From AWTP1-13 sp963797005 (GTDB lineage Bacteria; Pseudomonadota; Alphaproteobacteria; Rhizobiales; Hyphomicrobiaceae): 64,000 bases of DNA. Of the stretch, positions 48,946 to 57,618 are shown one piece after another (position 1 is the first letter of the stretch; every line of letters starts with the position of its first letter). The position numbers were made by a program, and so were the translations under genes. Under the pieces are notes generated by a model. That model had not been told where the DNA came from, ran no database searches, and saw only the letters and a list, made by a program, of their open reading frames with translations. The DNA is taken from positions 1 to 64,000 of the forward strand of contig CAWCOF010000012.1 of assembly GCA_963797005.1 (NCBI GenBank), written 5' to 3'.

Positions 48946-50817
48946 ATGCCCGCCAAGAAGACAACGAAGCACCCATCCGCCCATGAAGCGAGGCCCCTTG
49001 TGACAGGAACGCTCGCTTCCCTCGTCGCGGCGCATCGCTCCGGCAAGGCCGCCCTCGGCGATACCGTGGCGCGAACCTTCGCGCGCATCCGCGAGGTCGA
49101 CGATCCGGCCATCTTCATCGCCTTGCGGGAGGAGAAGGCCGTCCAGGCCGAGGCCCGGGCACTCCAGGAGAAGGCACTCCAGGCGAAGGACAGCGCCAAC
49201 CTCCCGCTCTACGGCGTGCCCGTCGCCATCAAGGACAACATCGACGTGGCCGGCGTGCCGACCACCGCCGCCTGTCCCGCCTACGCCTACACACCGAGCC
49301 GCGATGCGACGGTCGTCGCCCGGCTGAAGGCGGCCGGCGCACTCATCATCGGCAAGACCAACCTCGACCAGTTCGCCACCGGCCTCGTCGGCGCGCGCTC
49401 GCCCTATGGCATGCCGCGCAACCCTCTGCGGCGCGACCTCGTCTGCGGCGGCTCGAGCTCGGGCTCGGCGGTCGCGGTCGCCACGGGCATCGTGCCCCTG
49501 GCGCTCGGCACAGACACGGCGGGATCGGGCCGGGTGCCGGCGGCGCTCAACAATATCGTCGGCCTGAAGCCGAGCCTGGGGCTCCTCTCAACGGCCGGCG
49601 TGGTCCCGGCCTGCCGCTCGCTCGACTGCGTGTCGATCTTCGCCCTGACCGTGGAGGATGCGTTCGCCGCGTTGGCGGCCCTGGCAGGGCCGGATGCGGC
49701 CGACGCCTATTCGCGCGCCATTCCGCTCGGGGTCATGGCCGCACCTCCGCCACGGCTGCGCATCGCCGTGCCGCGCCCGGCGGATCGCATCTTTCACGGC
49801 GATAACGAATCCGAGAAGGCCTTCGAGACTGCGCTGCAGATCGTCAAAGGCCTCGGCGCCGGCCTGGTCGAGATCGATCTTGCGCCCTTCTTCGAAACTG
49901 CGCGGCTCCTCTACGAGGGCCCGTGGGTGGCCGAGCGCACGGCCGCCGTCGGCGACTTCATCGCCAAACACCCGCAGGCGATCCATCCCGTCACCCGGCA
50001 GATCATAGCGGCCGGCACGCACGCCACCGCCGTCGAGGTGTTCGGCAGCCTGCACCGCCTCGCCGCGCTGCGTGCCACGGCAATCAAGGCGCTCGCCGGC
50101 GTCGACGCGCTGATGGTGCCCTCGATCCCGAGACCGTGCACCGTCGCCGAGCTCGAGGCCGATCCGATCGGCCCCAACGCGATGCTCGGCACCTACACGA
50201 ACTTCGTCAACCTGCTCGACCTTGCCGGCCTCGCCTGCCCCGTGTCGCTGGGCGCGCAAGGCACGCCCTTCAGCGTGACGCTTCTCGCCCCATCCGGCTC
50301 CGATGCCTTGCTCGCGAGCGTGGGCGCGGCGATGCAGGCACGAACGGGCCTCCCTCTCGGTGCCCTCGATAAGCGGGACAGCCCCGCCGAGTTCGCCGCG
50401 AGCACGCTCAGGCCGGGCGAGGTGGCCATTGCCGTCATCGGTGCGCATCGTTCGGGGATGGCGCTCAATGGCGAGCTCAAGGCCGTTGGCGCGCGCTACC
50501 TCGAGACGCCGTCCACCGCGCCCGATTATCAGCTCTTCTCCCTGGGGGATGCCGAGCCGCGCCGGCCCGGCCTGCTGCGCGTGGCGGCCGGCACCGGCAC
50601 GACAATCGAGCTCGAGACCTGGGCCGTGTCGATGGAAGGCTTCGGCCGCTTCGTTGCAGCGATTCCGCCGCCGCTGTCGATCGGCTCGATCCGCCTACGC
50701 GACGGCCGGCTGGTCATGGGCTTCCTGGTCGAGGCGCAAGGCCTGATCGGCGCCCGCAACATCTCGAGCTTCGGCAGCTGGCCCGCCTTCATCGCCTCGA
50801 CCGTGCAGCCGGCCTGA
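48946..50817 (+). CDS. atzF: Allophanate hydrolase, AtzF type
   Basis: Converts allophanate to ammonia and CO2 in two steps. The N-terminal amidase domain (residues about 20-440) has the Ser-cisSer-Lys triad: Lys96 in VAIKDNID, serines 170-172 in GGSSSGS, and nucleophile Ser194 in DTAGSGRVPAA. The C-terminal domain (about 460-623) corresponds to the decarboxylating domain of AtzF/DUR1,2 and includes IGAHRSGMALNGEL. Start ATG 48946 (MPAKKTT). No urea carboxylase lies nearby, so the allophanate should come from the adjacent AtzE/G/H module rather than from urea. It is convergent with the GntR regulator, stop against stop. Confidence 0.92.
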   Translation: MPAKKTTKHPSAHEARPLVTGTLASLVAAHRSGKAALGDTVARTFARIREVDDPAIFIALREEKAVQAEARALQEKALQAKDSANLPLYGVPVAIKDNIDVAGVPTTAACPAYAYTPSRDATVVARLKAAGALIIGKTNLDQFATGLVGARSPYGMPRNPLRRDLVCGGSSSGSAVAVATGIVPLALGTDTAGSGRVPAALNNIVGLKPSLGLLSTAGVVPACRSLDCVSIFALTVEDAFAALAALAGPDAADAYSRAIPLGVMAAPPPRLRIAVPRPADRIFHGDNESEKAFETALQIVKGLGAGLVEIDLAPFFETARLLYEGPWVAERTAAVGDFIAKHPQAIHPVTRQIIAAGTHATAVEVFGSLHRLAALRATAIKALAGVDALMVPSIPRPCTVAELEADPIGPNAMLGTYTNFVNLLDLAGLACPVSLGAQGTPFSVTLLAPSGSDALLASVGAAMQARTGLPLGALDKRDSPAEFAASTLRPGEVAIAVIGAHRSGMALNGELKAVGARYLETPSTAPDYQLFSLGDAEPRRPGLLRVAAGTGTTIELETWAVSMEGFGRFVAAIPPPLSIGSIRLRDGRLVMGFLVEAQGLIGARNISSFGSWPAFIASTVQPA

Positions 50818-51570
50818 TCACGCCCCGACGAGGTAGTCGCCGTAGGCGTCGTAGACGTGCTCGATGTGGTCGCGCATGGCGGCAGACGCGGCTTCCGGAT
50901 CGTTCTTGGCAATGGCGCCAAGAACGGCGGCGTGCTCGGCCAGCGACCCGGCCAGGCGGCCGGCGGTGCGGAACTGGGCCCGGCTGAAAGGGGCGATGCG
51001 CGCGCGGGTCTCGATGGCGAGCCGCGCGAGGTAGGCGTTGTGCGAGCCCGCATAGATCGCCGCGTGGAAGGCCTCGTTGATCTCGTGGTAGCGCTGCGGG
51101 TCGCCCTCGCGCACGGCATCGAGCAGCGCCTCGTTGAGCCGGCTGAGCTCGGCACGCTCCTGTGGGGTGGTGCGCACGGCAGCGAGCCGCGCGCACACGG
51201 TCTCCAGCTCGCGCAGGGCCTCGAACATTTCCAGCAGCTGCGCCTTGTCGGGCCGCGCCACCACGGCGCTGCGATGCGGCCGCGACTCCACCAGACCGCT
51301 CGACACCAATAAGCGCAGCGCCTCACGGACCGGGGTGCGGGAGACGTTGAAGCGACGGGCAAGCTCCATCTCGTCGAGCGCCGCGCCGGGCGCCAGCATG
51401 CCGCGCACGATGTCGTCCGAGATCTGCATGCGCAGGCGGTCGGCCAGGGTCTTGGGCACCGCCGGCTCACGCGGCTCGGCAAGCAGACCGCTTTGCGATG
51501 CATCGGCCGGGGTCTTGGTGCCCCGCGGCGCGCGGCGTCCTGCGATGATATGGGCCGGCGGCTCGCTCAT
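50818..51570 (-). CDS. GntR-family regulator, FCD (FadR-like) subfamily
   Basis: About 250 residues. Residues 45-110 are the winged helix (MELARRFNVSRTPVREALRLLVSSGLVESRPHRSAVV), followed by an all-helical FCD ligand-binding domain (LRELETVCARLAAV...AFHAAIYAGSHNAYL...DHIEHVYDAYGDYLVGA). It is the last gene of the minus-strand operon, overlapping AtzH by 4 bases. It is well placed to repress the whole importer/amidase operon and atzF until a substrate or product binds. The stop codon directly abuts the atzF stop. Confidence 0.9.
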   Translation of the reverse strand: MSEPPAHIIAGRRAPRGTKTPADASQSGLLAEPREPAVPKTLADRLRMQISDDIVRGMLAPGAALDEMELARRFNVSRTPVREALRLLVSSGLVESRPHRSAVVARPDKAQLLEMFEALRELETVCARLAAVRTTPQERAELSRLNEALLDAVREGDPQRYHEINEAFHAAIYAGSHNAYLARLAIETRARIAPFSRAQFRTAGRLAGSLAEHAAVLGAIAKNDPEAASAAMRDHIEHVYDAYGDYLVGA

Positions 51571-51965
51571 CGGCGCGCCGCCGCGGGATCGTCGATCAGG
51601 CTGACATGCGCGGCGACCACGCGCCATCCCTCGGCAAACCGAACCCAGGTCTGCATCTGCCGGCCGACCTTGCCGGGCGCGCTGTCGCGATGGAACAGCG
51701 TGGAGGCAACGGCGAAGTCGCGCCCGTAGGTGGTGATCACGGTGCGCAATCGCGTGCGCATCAGGCTCAGGGGCGAGCGGGCGGCGCGGAATGCCGCGAC
51801 CTCCTCGTGGCCGTAGAGGTTCTCGGCGACGCCGTAGCGGATGGTGCGCGCATCATGCCGGAACAGGGTGTCGAGCGTCGCCACGTCGTTGGAGACGAGC
51901 GCTGTCTCGTAGCGCTCGAAGACAGCACGCACCTCGGCCACGACCTCTGGCAGGTCGACCTCCAT
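51567..51965 (-). CDS. atzH: AtzH/HpxZ-like DUF3225 protein (SnoaL-like fold)
   Basis: 132 residues, SnoaL/NTF2-like alpha+beta barrel with VFERYETALVSNDVATLDTLF and the DUF3225 core TIRYGVAENLYGHEEVAAFR. Described relatives are AtzH of the cyanuric acid pathway, which helps decarboxylate or process 1-carboxybiuret, and HpxZ of oxalurate breakdown. The identity here rests on its place between AtzE and the regulator. Start ATG 51965 is 10 bases after the AtzE stop, and the stop overlaps GntR. Confidence 0.85.
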   Translation of the reverse strand: MEVDLPEVVAEVRAVFERYETALVSNDVATLDTLFRHDARTIRYGVAENLYGHEEVAAFRAARSPLSLMRTRLRTVITTYGRDFAVASTLFHRDSAPGKVGRQMQTWVRFAEGWRVVAAHVSLIDDPAAARR

Positions 51966-51975
51966 GGATTTCCTC

Positions 51976-53370
51976 CTATTCCGGTGGGCGCGGCGCTGCG
52001 GCCACGCCTTCTTTTTCGAGCGCGCGGGCGATGCGCAGGGCCGTATCCTCGCGCCAGGGCGCCGTGATGATCTGGACACCGATCGGCAGCGGTTGCAAGG
52101 GGACCGGCACGGCCACCACGGGCAGGCCGATGAACGAGATGGGCTGCGTGAAGATGCCGATGTTGGGCCTGAGCGGCACCTCCGCGCCCTCGAGCTGCAT
52201 GGTCTGCTGGCCGATGCGCGGGGCTGGGAACGGCGTCGCCGGCGCCAGGATGGCGTCGATCCCGTGGAAGAGTTCCAGGACCCGCTCACGATACCAGCGC
52301 CGGAACTTCTGCGCCTTCACCACCAGGGAGGCCGGCACCATCGCGCCGGCGATCAGCCGGTCGCGCACGGCAGGATCGAAGTCGGGCGCCCGCGTGCGCA
52401 GGCGGTCGAGATGGAGCGCGGCACCCTCGCTGGTCGAGATGACGAAGGCGGCGGCGCGGGCGCGGGCGGCCTCCGGGATGACGACCTCGCGCGAAGCTCC
52501 AAGCGCCTTGGCGACGCGGGCCACCGCATCCAGCGCCGCAGGCGAGGCACCGCGCTTGAAATAGTCGCCGGCCACGGCAATGCGCAGGCCGCCGATGCCG
52601 CCGTCGAGACCTGGCAGCGCGGGCTCTGCCGGGCGATCGGCGCACACCGGATCTTCGGGGTCGTGGCCCTGCATGGCGTCGTAGGCGAGCGCCAGGTCGC
52701 GCACGGAGCGCGCCAGCGGGCCCAGATGATCGAGGCTCGCCACGAACGGGAATGTGCGTGCGCGGGAGAGGCGGCCGTAGGTGGGCTTGAGCCCGAACAG
52801 GCCGCAAAAGGACGACGGCACGCGGATCGAGCCGTTGGTGTCGGAGCCGAGCGCGAGCGGCACGAGCCCGCCCGCGACCGCGCCGCCCGACCCGCCCGAC
52901 GATCCCCCCGTCATGTGGGCCGTGTCGTGCGGATTGCGCGAAGGGCCGTCGTGCACGTTCTCGCCGGTGAAATCGTAGGCGTACTCGCCCATGTTGAGCG
53001 CGCCGACCAGCACGGCGCCGGCCGCTTCGAGCCGCTCGATCAGGGGTGAATCGGCCTCGGCCGGCGATCGCTCGCGATTGATCTTGGAGCCGGCAAGCGT
53101 TGCGAGGCCGGCCACATCGAACAGGTTCTTGACGGCGAACGGCACGCCGGCGAGCGGGCCGGGCGCCTTGCCGGCGGCCACGGCCGCGTCGAGAGCCTTC
53201 GCTTTCGCCCGCGCCCGCTCGGCCGTGACGGCGGTGAACGCATTGAGGACCGGATTGCGCGCGGCAATGCGCGCCAGCGCCGCCTCGACCACTGCGGCGG
53301 CCTTGGTGCGGCCGGCCGCGACGGCTTCAGCAATGTCGGCAGCCGGCGCCCAGGCGTCCATGTGCATCAA
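51976..53370 (-). CDS. atzE: AtzE-family amidase (1-carboxybiuret hydrolase type)
   Basis: Amidase-signature enzyme of about 464 residues. The triad residues are in FAVKNLFDVAG (Lys), TGGSSGGSGGAVAGG (cis-Ser) and GSDTNGSIRVPSS (nucleophile Ser). AtzE removes an amide group from 1-carboxybiuret, the unstable product of cyanuric acid ring opening, and works as a complex with AtzG. Here AtzG overlaps its start by 4 bases, as in the known AtzEG pair. The related HpxY (oxalurate) subfamily is the main alternative and cannot be excluded without phylogeny. Confidence 0.88.
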   Translation of the reverse strand: MMHMDAWAPAADIAEAVAAGRTKAAAVVEAALARIAARNPVLNAFTAVTAERARAKAKALDAAVAAGKAPGPLAGVPFAVKNLFDVAGLATLAGSKINRERSPAEADSPLIERLEAAGAVLVGALNMGEYAYDFTGENVHDGPSRNPHDTAHMTGGSSGGSGGAVAGGLVPLALGSDTNGSIRVPSSFCGLFGLKPTYGRLSRARTFPFVASLDHLGPLARSVRDLALAYDAMQGHDPEDPVCADRPAEPALPGLDGGIGGLRIAVAGDYFKRGASPAALDAVARVAKALGASREVVIPEAARARAAAFVISTSEGAALHLDRLRTRAPDFDPAVRDRLIAGAMVPASLVVKAQKFRRWYRERVLELFHGIDAILAPATPFPAPRIGQQTMQLEGAEVPLRPNIGIFTQPISFIGLPVVAVPVPLQPLPIGVQIITAPWREDTALRIARALEKEGVAAAPRPPE

Positions 53371-53558
53371 GCCTCGAACACCGGCGCGGGCTCCGCCTCG
53401 TCGGGAAGCTCGAACGCGTCGACCATTGCCGCCAGCCGCAGCGTCACCTCGAGATTACCCTTGATGGCGGGCTTCCAGGCCGGCTCGATCGGCAACGCCA
53501 GCGTCGTCGCGCTCGCGTCGATCAGCTTGTCGAGAATTTCCTCGTCACGGTCGCTCAT
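53367..53558 (-). CDS. atzG: AtzG-like small subunit (DUF4089), 63 aa
   Basis: A 63-residue helical protein starting MSDRDEEILDKLIDASA and containing TTLALPIEPAWKPAIKGNLEVTLRLAAMVDAF, the DUF4089 pattern. AtzG acts as a Asn/Gln-tRNA amidotransferase GatC-like partner that stabilises AtzE. It is often missed by gene finders because of its size. Start ATG 53558 follows a GGAGG-like site (GAGTGGAGGTTGCC) and the stop overlaps the AtzE start. Confidence 0.85.
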   Translation of the reverse strand: MSDRDEEILDKLIDASATTLALPIEPAWKPAIKGNLEVTLRLAAMVDAFELPDEAEPAPVFEA

Positions 53559-53583
53559 GGCAACCTCCACTCGTCGCCACGGT

Positions 53584-53703
53584 TGTCATCCCGGCCGGAG
53601 CGCCCAGCGCGGAGAGCCGGGACCCAGGACCGCAATTTTCCAACTCTTTCCCCAGCAACTCTGGGTCCCGGATATTTCGCTGACGCGAAATTCCGGGATG
53701 ACA
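53584..53703. repeat. Palindromic REP-like element between the transporter and atzG
   Basis: TGTCATCCCGG at 53584 is mirrored by CCGGGATGACA at 53693, with an inner pair CCGGGACCCAG and CTGGGTCCCGG, so about 120 bases can fold into one long hairpin. The sequence type (TGTCATCCCGG ends) is a widespread extragenic repeat of alphaproteobacteria. Located between co-directional dppDF and atzG, it may act as partial terminator or mRNA stabiliser. Confidence 0.75.
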
Positions 53704-53718
53704 GTACCACCGTATTCG

Positions 53719-55630
53719 TCATACCGGCGGATGCGGAATGGCCGCCAGCAGGTCGCGCGTATAGTCGGCCTCGGGGGCGAACAGCACGCGCTCCGTCGGC
53801 CCCTCCTCCACGATCCGGCCCGCACGCATGACGATGACGCGGTCGCACAGCAGCCGCACCACGTTGAGGTCGTGCGAGACGAACAGGTAGCTCATGCCGA
53901 GCTGCTCCTTGAGCTCCTGCAGGAGGTTGAGCACCACCGCCTGCACGGAAACATCGAGCGCCGCGGTCGGCTCGTCCAATATGACCAGGTCGGGGTTGAG
54001 CGAGATCGCCCGGGCAATGCCGACGCGCGCCTTCTGCCCGCCCGAGAGCTGATGGGGAAAGCGGTCGAGCAGCTCGACCGGCAGCCCCACCTGGCGCGCC
54101 AGCTCCTCGCAGCGCGCCCGCACGGCCCTGCGGCCCCTGACGTCTGCCCAGCCGCAGGATCGGGTCGGCGATGGCGCGCGCCGCCGTGAACCTCGGGTTG
54201 AGGCTGTCGGTGGGGTCCTGGAACACCATCTGGATGCGCTTGCGCAGGGGCAGCCGGGCGAACCTCTTGGCGGGGATCGTGCCGATGTCCTGGCCGTCGA
54301 AGAGGATGCGCCCGTCGGTGGCATCGATCAGGCGCATGACGATGGTCGAGGTCGTGGACTTGCCGCAGCCCGACTCGCCGACGAGCCCCACGCTCTCGCC
54401 CTTGTGCACGGCAAAGCTGATGCCGTCGACGGCGCGGAAGGCCTGCGCCTCGGCCGGCGCGGCACCGCTGCTGCCGTTGCGCTTGAAGAGGCCGGAGAAG
54501 GAGAAAGAGCGGCCGGTGTCCTTGCGCGGGTATTCCTTGACGAGGCTTTCGACCACCAGCAGCGGCTCGCGATTGCCCGCGTCCGCCGGCGCTTGCGCGC
54601 CGTTCGCCTTGGGGCGCCTGATTCCCTCTCCCCACTCTTCAGTGGGGAGAGGGTTAGGGTGAGGGGCGGCGACAGGTGCCGACGTGGGAGTTTGCCGCTG
54701 CCCCTCACCCCGACCCTCTCCCCGCAGGCCCTCGGGTTGGTCGTGGGCAGGGCGGATATGAGGAGAGCCCGAGGGCAGGCGGGGAGAGGGAGGAGCGGCC
54801 TCCTCCTCGGGGAGCAGGTCGCGTAGGTGCACGCCGGGACGCGGCGTCGCGCGCATCAGCTTGCGGGTATAGGGGTGCGACGGCGCCGTGAAGATGGTCT
54901 TCGAGGCCGCCGTCTCCACGACGCGGCCCTTCTCCATCACCACCACGCGATCGCAGTAGGCGGCGGCGAGCCCCAGATCGTGGGTGATCAGGATGGTCGA
55001 CATGCCCCGCTCGCGCGTGAGCTCGACGACGAGGTCCATCACCGCCTTCTGGGTCGTCACGTCGAGGCCGGTGGTCGGCTCGTCGGCGATCAGCAGTTGC
55101 GGGCGGCAGGCGAGCGCCAGCGCGATGACCACGCGCTGGCACATGCCGCCCGACAGCTCGAACGGGTAGGCGTGATAGCGCTCGGCGGGCCGCGCGATGC
55201 GCACCTGCTCGAGCACCGCGACGGCCTTCTCGGTCACATCGTCGGAGCCGGCCTGGGCATGCTGGCGCAGCACGTCCTCGATCTGGTGGCCGACCTTGCG
55301 GATCGGGTTGAGGGCAGCGCGCGGGTTCTGGAAGATCATGGAGATCTCGCGCCCGCGCAGATCGCGCATCTTGTCCTCTCCCGCAGCGCGCACGTCGAGG
55401 CCGGTGAACGTCACCGAGCCCTCGGCGATGCGGCCGGCGCGATCGAGGATGCGCATCACCGCGTAGGACGTGACCGACTTGCCCGAGCCCGACTCGCCGA
55501 CGATGCCCAGCGTCTCGCCCTTGGCCACGGCGATGTCGACGTGTTGCACCGCGCGCACGGTGCCGCGCCGGGTGCTGAACTCCACGGTGAGGTCGCGCAC
55601 CTCGAGGAGCGGGAGGGTGATGGCGCTCAT
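53719..55630 (-). pseudogene. Fused DppD-DppF ABC ATPase with REP-derived linker, one apparent frameshift
   Basis: Two complete ATPase domains in one chain of about 637 residues. Domain 1 has GESGSGKSVTS, signature ELSGGMCQRVVIALAL and Walker B LLIADEPTTGLDV. Domain 2 has GESGCGKSTTS, signature QLSGGQKARVGIARAI and LVILDEPTAALDV, ending LLAAIPHPPV. Residues about 275-340 between them are encoded by repeat DNA. A single break at 54145-54146 (GGC, extra A, GAC on the coding strand; GGC/GGA both Gly) splits domain 2 in the raw sequence and fits the two-allele artefact. Fused Dpp ATPases are common in Rhizobiales. Start ATG 55630. Confidence 0.87.
54624..54790. repeat. In-frame REP-type repeats inside the fused ATPase gene
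   Basis: The 30-base palindrome CCCTCTCCCCACTCT... mirrored by GGGGAGAGGG lies at 54624-54653. A second pair of arms, CCCTCTCCCCGCAGG at 54714 and its near complement ending GGGGAGAGGG at 54790, follows. GTGAGGGGC and GCCCCTCACC flank the interval as further inverted arms. This is the CTCTCCCC-type repeat normally found between genes. Here it is translated as a Pro/Glu/Gly-rich linker containing PHPNPLPTEEWGEG, with no stop codon. Confidence 0.8.
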
Positions 55631-55637
55631 GCGGGCC

Positions 55638-56534
55638 TCAGGTGCGCCGCTGCGGGTCGACGATGTCGCGCAGGCCGTCGCCCAGAAGATTAAAGCAGAA
55701 GACGGCGAGCATCAGCGCCGCGCCGGGGAAGAAGGCGATCCACCACTCGCCCGAGACGATGAAGCCGGCGCCCTCCGCCACCATGATGCCCCACTCGGGC
55801 GTCGGCGGGCGCACGCCCAGGCCGATGAACGACAGGCCGGCGGCGTTGAGGATGGCGTAGCCCATGGTCAGCGACATCTGCACCGCCATGATCGGCATGA
55901 TGTTGGGGAGGATATGCCCCAGCAGGATGCGCGTCTCGCCGTTGCCGGAGAGCCGGGCCGCCTGCACGAAACCAGCCTCGCGGCGCACATTGGCTTCGGC
56001 GCGGGCAACGCGCGCATAGAGCGGGAAATTCACGATCGCGGTGGCGAGCACGATGTTCTGCACCGTGTTGCCGAGCGCGGCGACGATCCCCATGGCCAGC
56101 ACGAACAGCGGGAAGGCCATGATGGTGTCGGCGAGGCGCGAGACGATGCGGTCGGTCCAGCCGCCGAAGAAGCCCGCCGCGATGCCGGAGAGACCACCGA
56201 GCACGAACACCAGCGCCACCGAGAACACGGCAATCGCCATGTCGAGCCGCGTCGCCACCATGACCCGGCTCAGGATATCGCGGCCCAGCTGATCGGTGCC
56301 GAACCAATGCGCGGCAGAAGGCGACTGCAAGGTCGCGCTCGTGTCGCTGGCAAGCGGATCGTAGGGTGCGATCAGGGGACCGAGCAGGGCGCACGCCACC
56401 AGCAGCAGGAACAGCGCGAAGGCGATGCCGGTGACCGGGTTCTCGCTGATGACGTGGCGGGCATGGCCCAGGACCGAGGATTGCGCGCCCGCCGCGCCGG
56501 CAGTCGGCACCTCGGCGCGGGCGGACTGGCTCAT
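55638..56534 (-). CDS. Dipeptide/nickel-type ABC permease, DppC type
   Basis: 298 residues with a short N-terminal tail before six helices. HWFGTDQLGRDILSRVMVATRLD, the EAA loop VQAARLSGNGETRILLGHILPN, and the C-terminal NLLGDGLRDIVDPQRRT identify the family. Start ATG 56534, overlapping the DppB stop by 4 bases. Its gene precedes the fused ATPase by 7 bases, so transporter subunits are translated together. Confidence 0.92.
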   Translation of the reverse strand: MSQSARAEVPTAGAAGAQSSVLGHARHVISENPVTGIAFALFLLLVACALLGPLIAPYDPLASDTSATLQSPSAAHWFGTDQLGRDILSRVMVATRLDMAIAVFSVALVFVLGGLSGIAAGFFGGWTDRIVSRLADTIMAFPLFVLAMGIVAALGNTVQNIVLATAIVNFPLYARVARAEANVRREAGFVQAARLSGNGETRILLGHILPNIMPIMAVQMSLTMGYAILNAAGLSFIGLGVRPPTPEWGIMVAEGAGFIVSGEWWIAFFPGAALMLAVFCFNLLGDGLRDIVDPQRRT

Positions 56535-57545
56535 GCCTCGATCCTCACGCGCGGGTCGATGACGCCATAGAGCACGTCGATCGCCAGATTGAGCAGCACG
56601 TACATGATCGCCATCGTGAGCACGAAGCCCTGCACCGGCGCGAAATCCGACGCGATCAGGGCCTCGACCGCGAACGAGCCGATGCCCGGCCAGGCGAACA
56701 CCTTCTCCACCAGCACGTTGGCGCCGAGCAGGAAGGAGAACACCATGCCGAGCGTGGTGACGACGGGCAGCATGGCGTTGCGGAACGCATACGTGACGAT
56801 GACTGTGAAGGGCGTGAGTCCGCTCGCGCGCGCCGTGCGCACGAACTCGGAGCCCAGCACGGTCAGCATGGAGGCCCGCGTGATGCGCGCAATCGGCGCC
56901 AACGAGAAGATTGCCAAGCGTCGCCGCCGGCAGGATCAGCTGGCTGAACGCGGCGCGAAACACCTCGAGGTCACCGGCAACCAGGCTGTCGACCAGGTAG
57001 AAGCCGGTCACGTGCGGCGGGGCCGAGTAGAACACGTCGAGCCGCCCGAGCGGCGCCGGCGACCACCCCAGCAGGAAGTAGAAGACGTAGACGAGCAAAA
57101 GCCCCGTGAAGAACACGGGAAGCGACACGCCCGCGGTGGCCACGACCCGGCAGGCGTGGTCGATGAGAGAGCCCTGCTTGACCGCGGCGAGCACCCCCAG
57201 CGGCACGGCGATCAGGATGGACACCACGAGCCCCAGCAGGGTGAGCTCGGCGGAGGCGGGCAGGCGGCTTCTAATCTCGCTCAGCACCGGCTGCCCGGTG
57301 GTGAGCGAGTTGCCGAGGTCGGCGTGGGCGAGATCGTTGACGTAGCGCCAGAACTGCTCCGGCAGCGGCCGATCGAGGCCCAGCGACTTGCGGATCTCGG
57401 CGATCGATTGCGGCGTGGCCGCGGGCCCGGCGAAGTAGACCGCCGGATCGCCGGGCAGGACGCGCGTCAAGAGGAACGTGACGATGACGACCCCGACCAG
57501 GGTCGGCACCACCGTCGTCATCCGCCGCGCGATCTGCGCCAGCAT
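56531..57545 (-). pseudogene. Dipeptide/nickel-type ABC permease, DppB type, one apparent frameshift
   Basis: About 337 residues, start ATG 57545 (MLAQIARRMTTVVPTLVG). VLPGDPAVYFAGPAAT near the N-terminus and RTARASGLTPFTVIVTYAFRN (EAA loop) and GVIDPRVRIEA at the end are typical. The frame changes at 56915-56916, where CTT is followed by an extra G and GCA ATC; CTT and CTG both encode leucine, so it matches the two-allele pattern. After removal the chain continues LAIFSLAPIARITRASML. Taken as functional. Confidence 0.87.
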
Positions 57546-57618
57546 GCATCAGGCTCCCCGTAGAGGCACGTGCGCCGCATCACGGCGCACGGCCAATTGG
57601 TTGGCGCAGGTGCTTACG

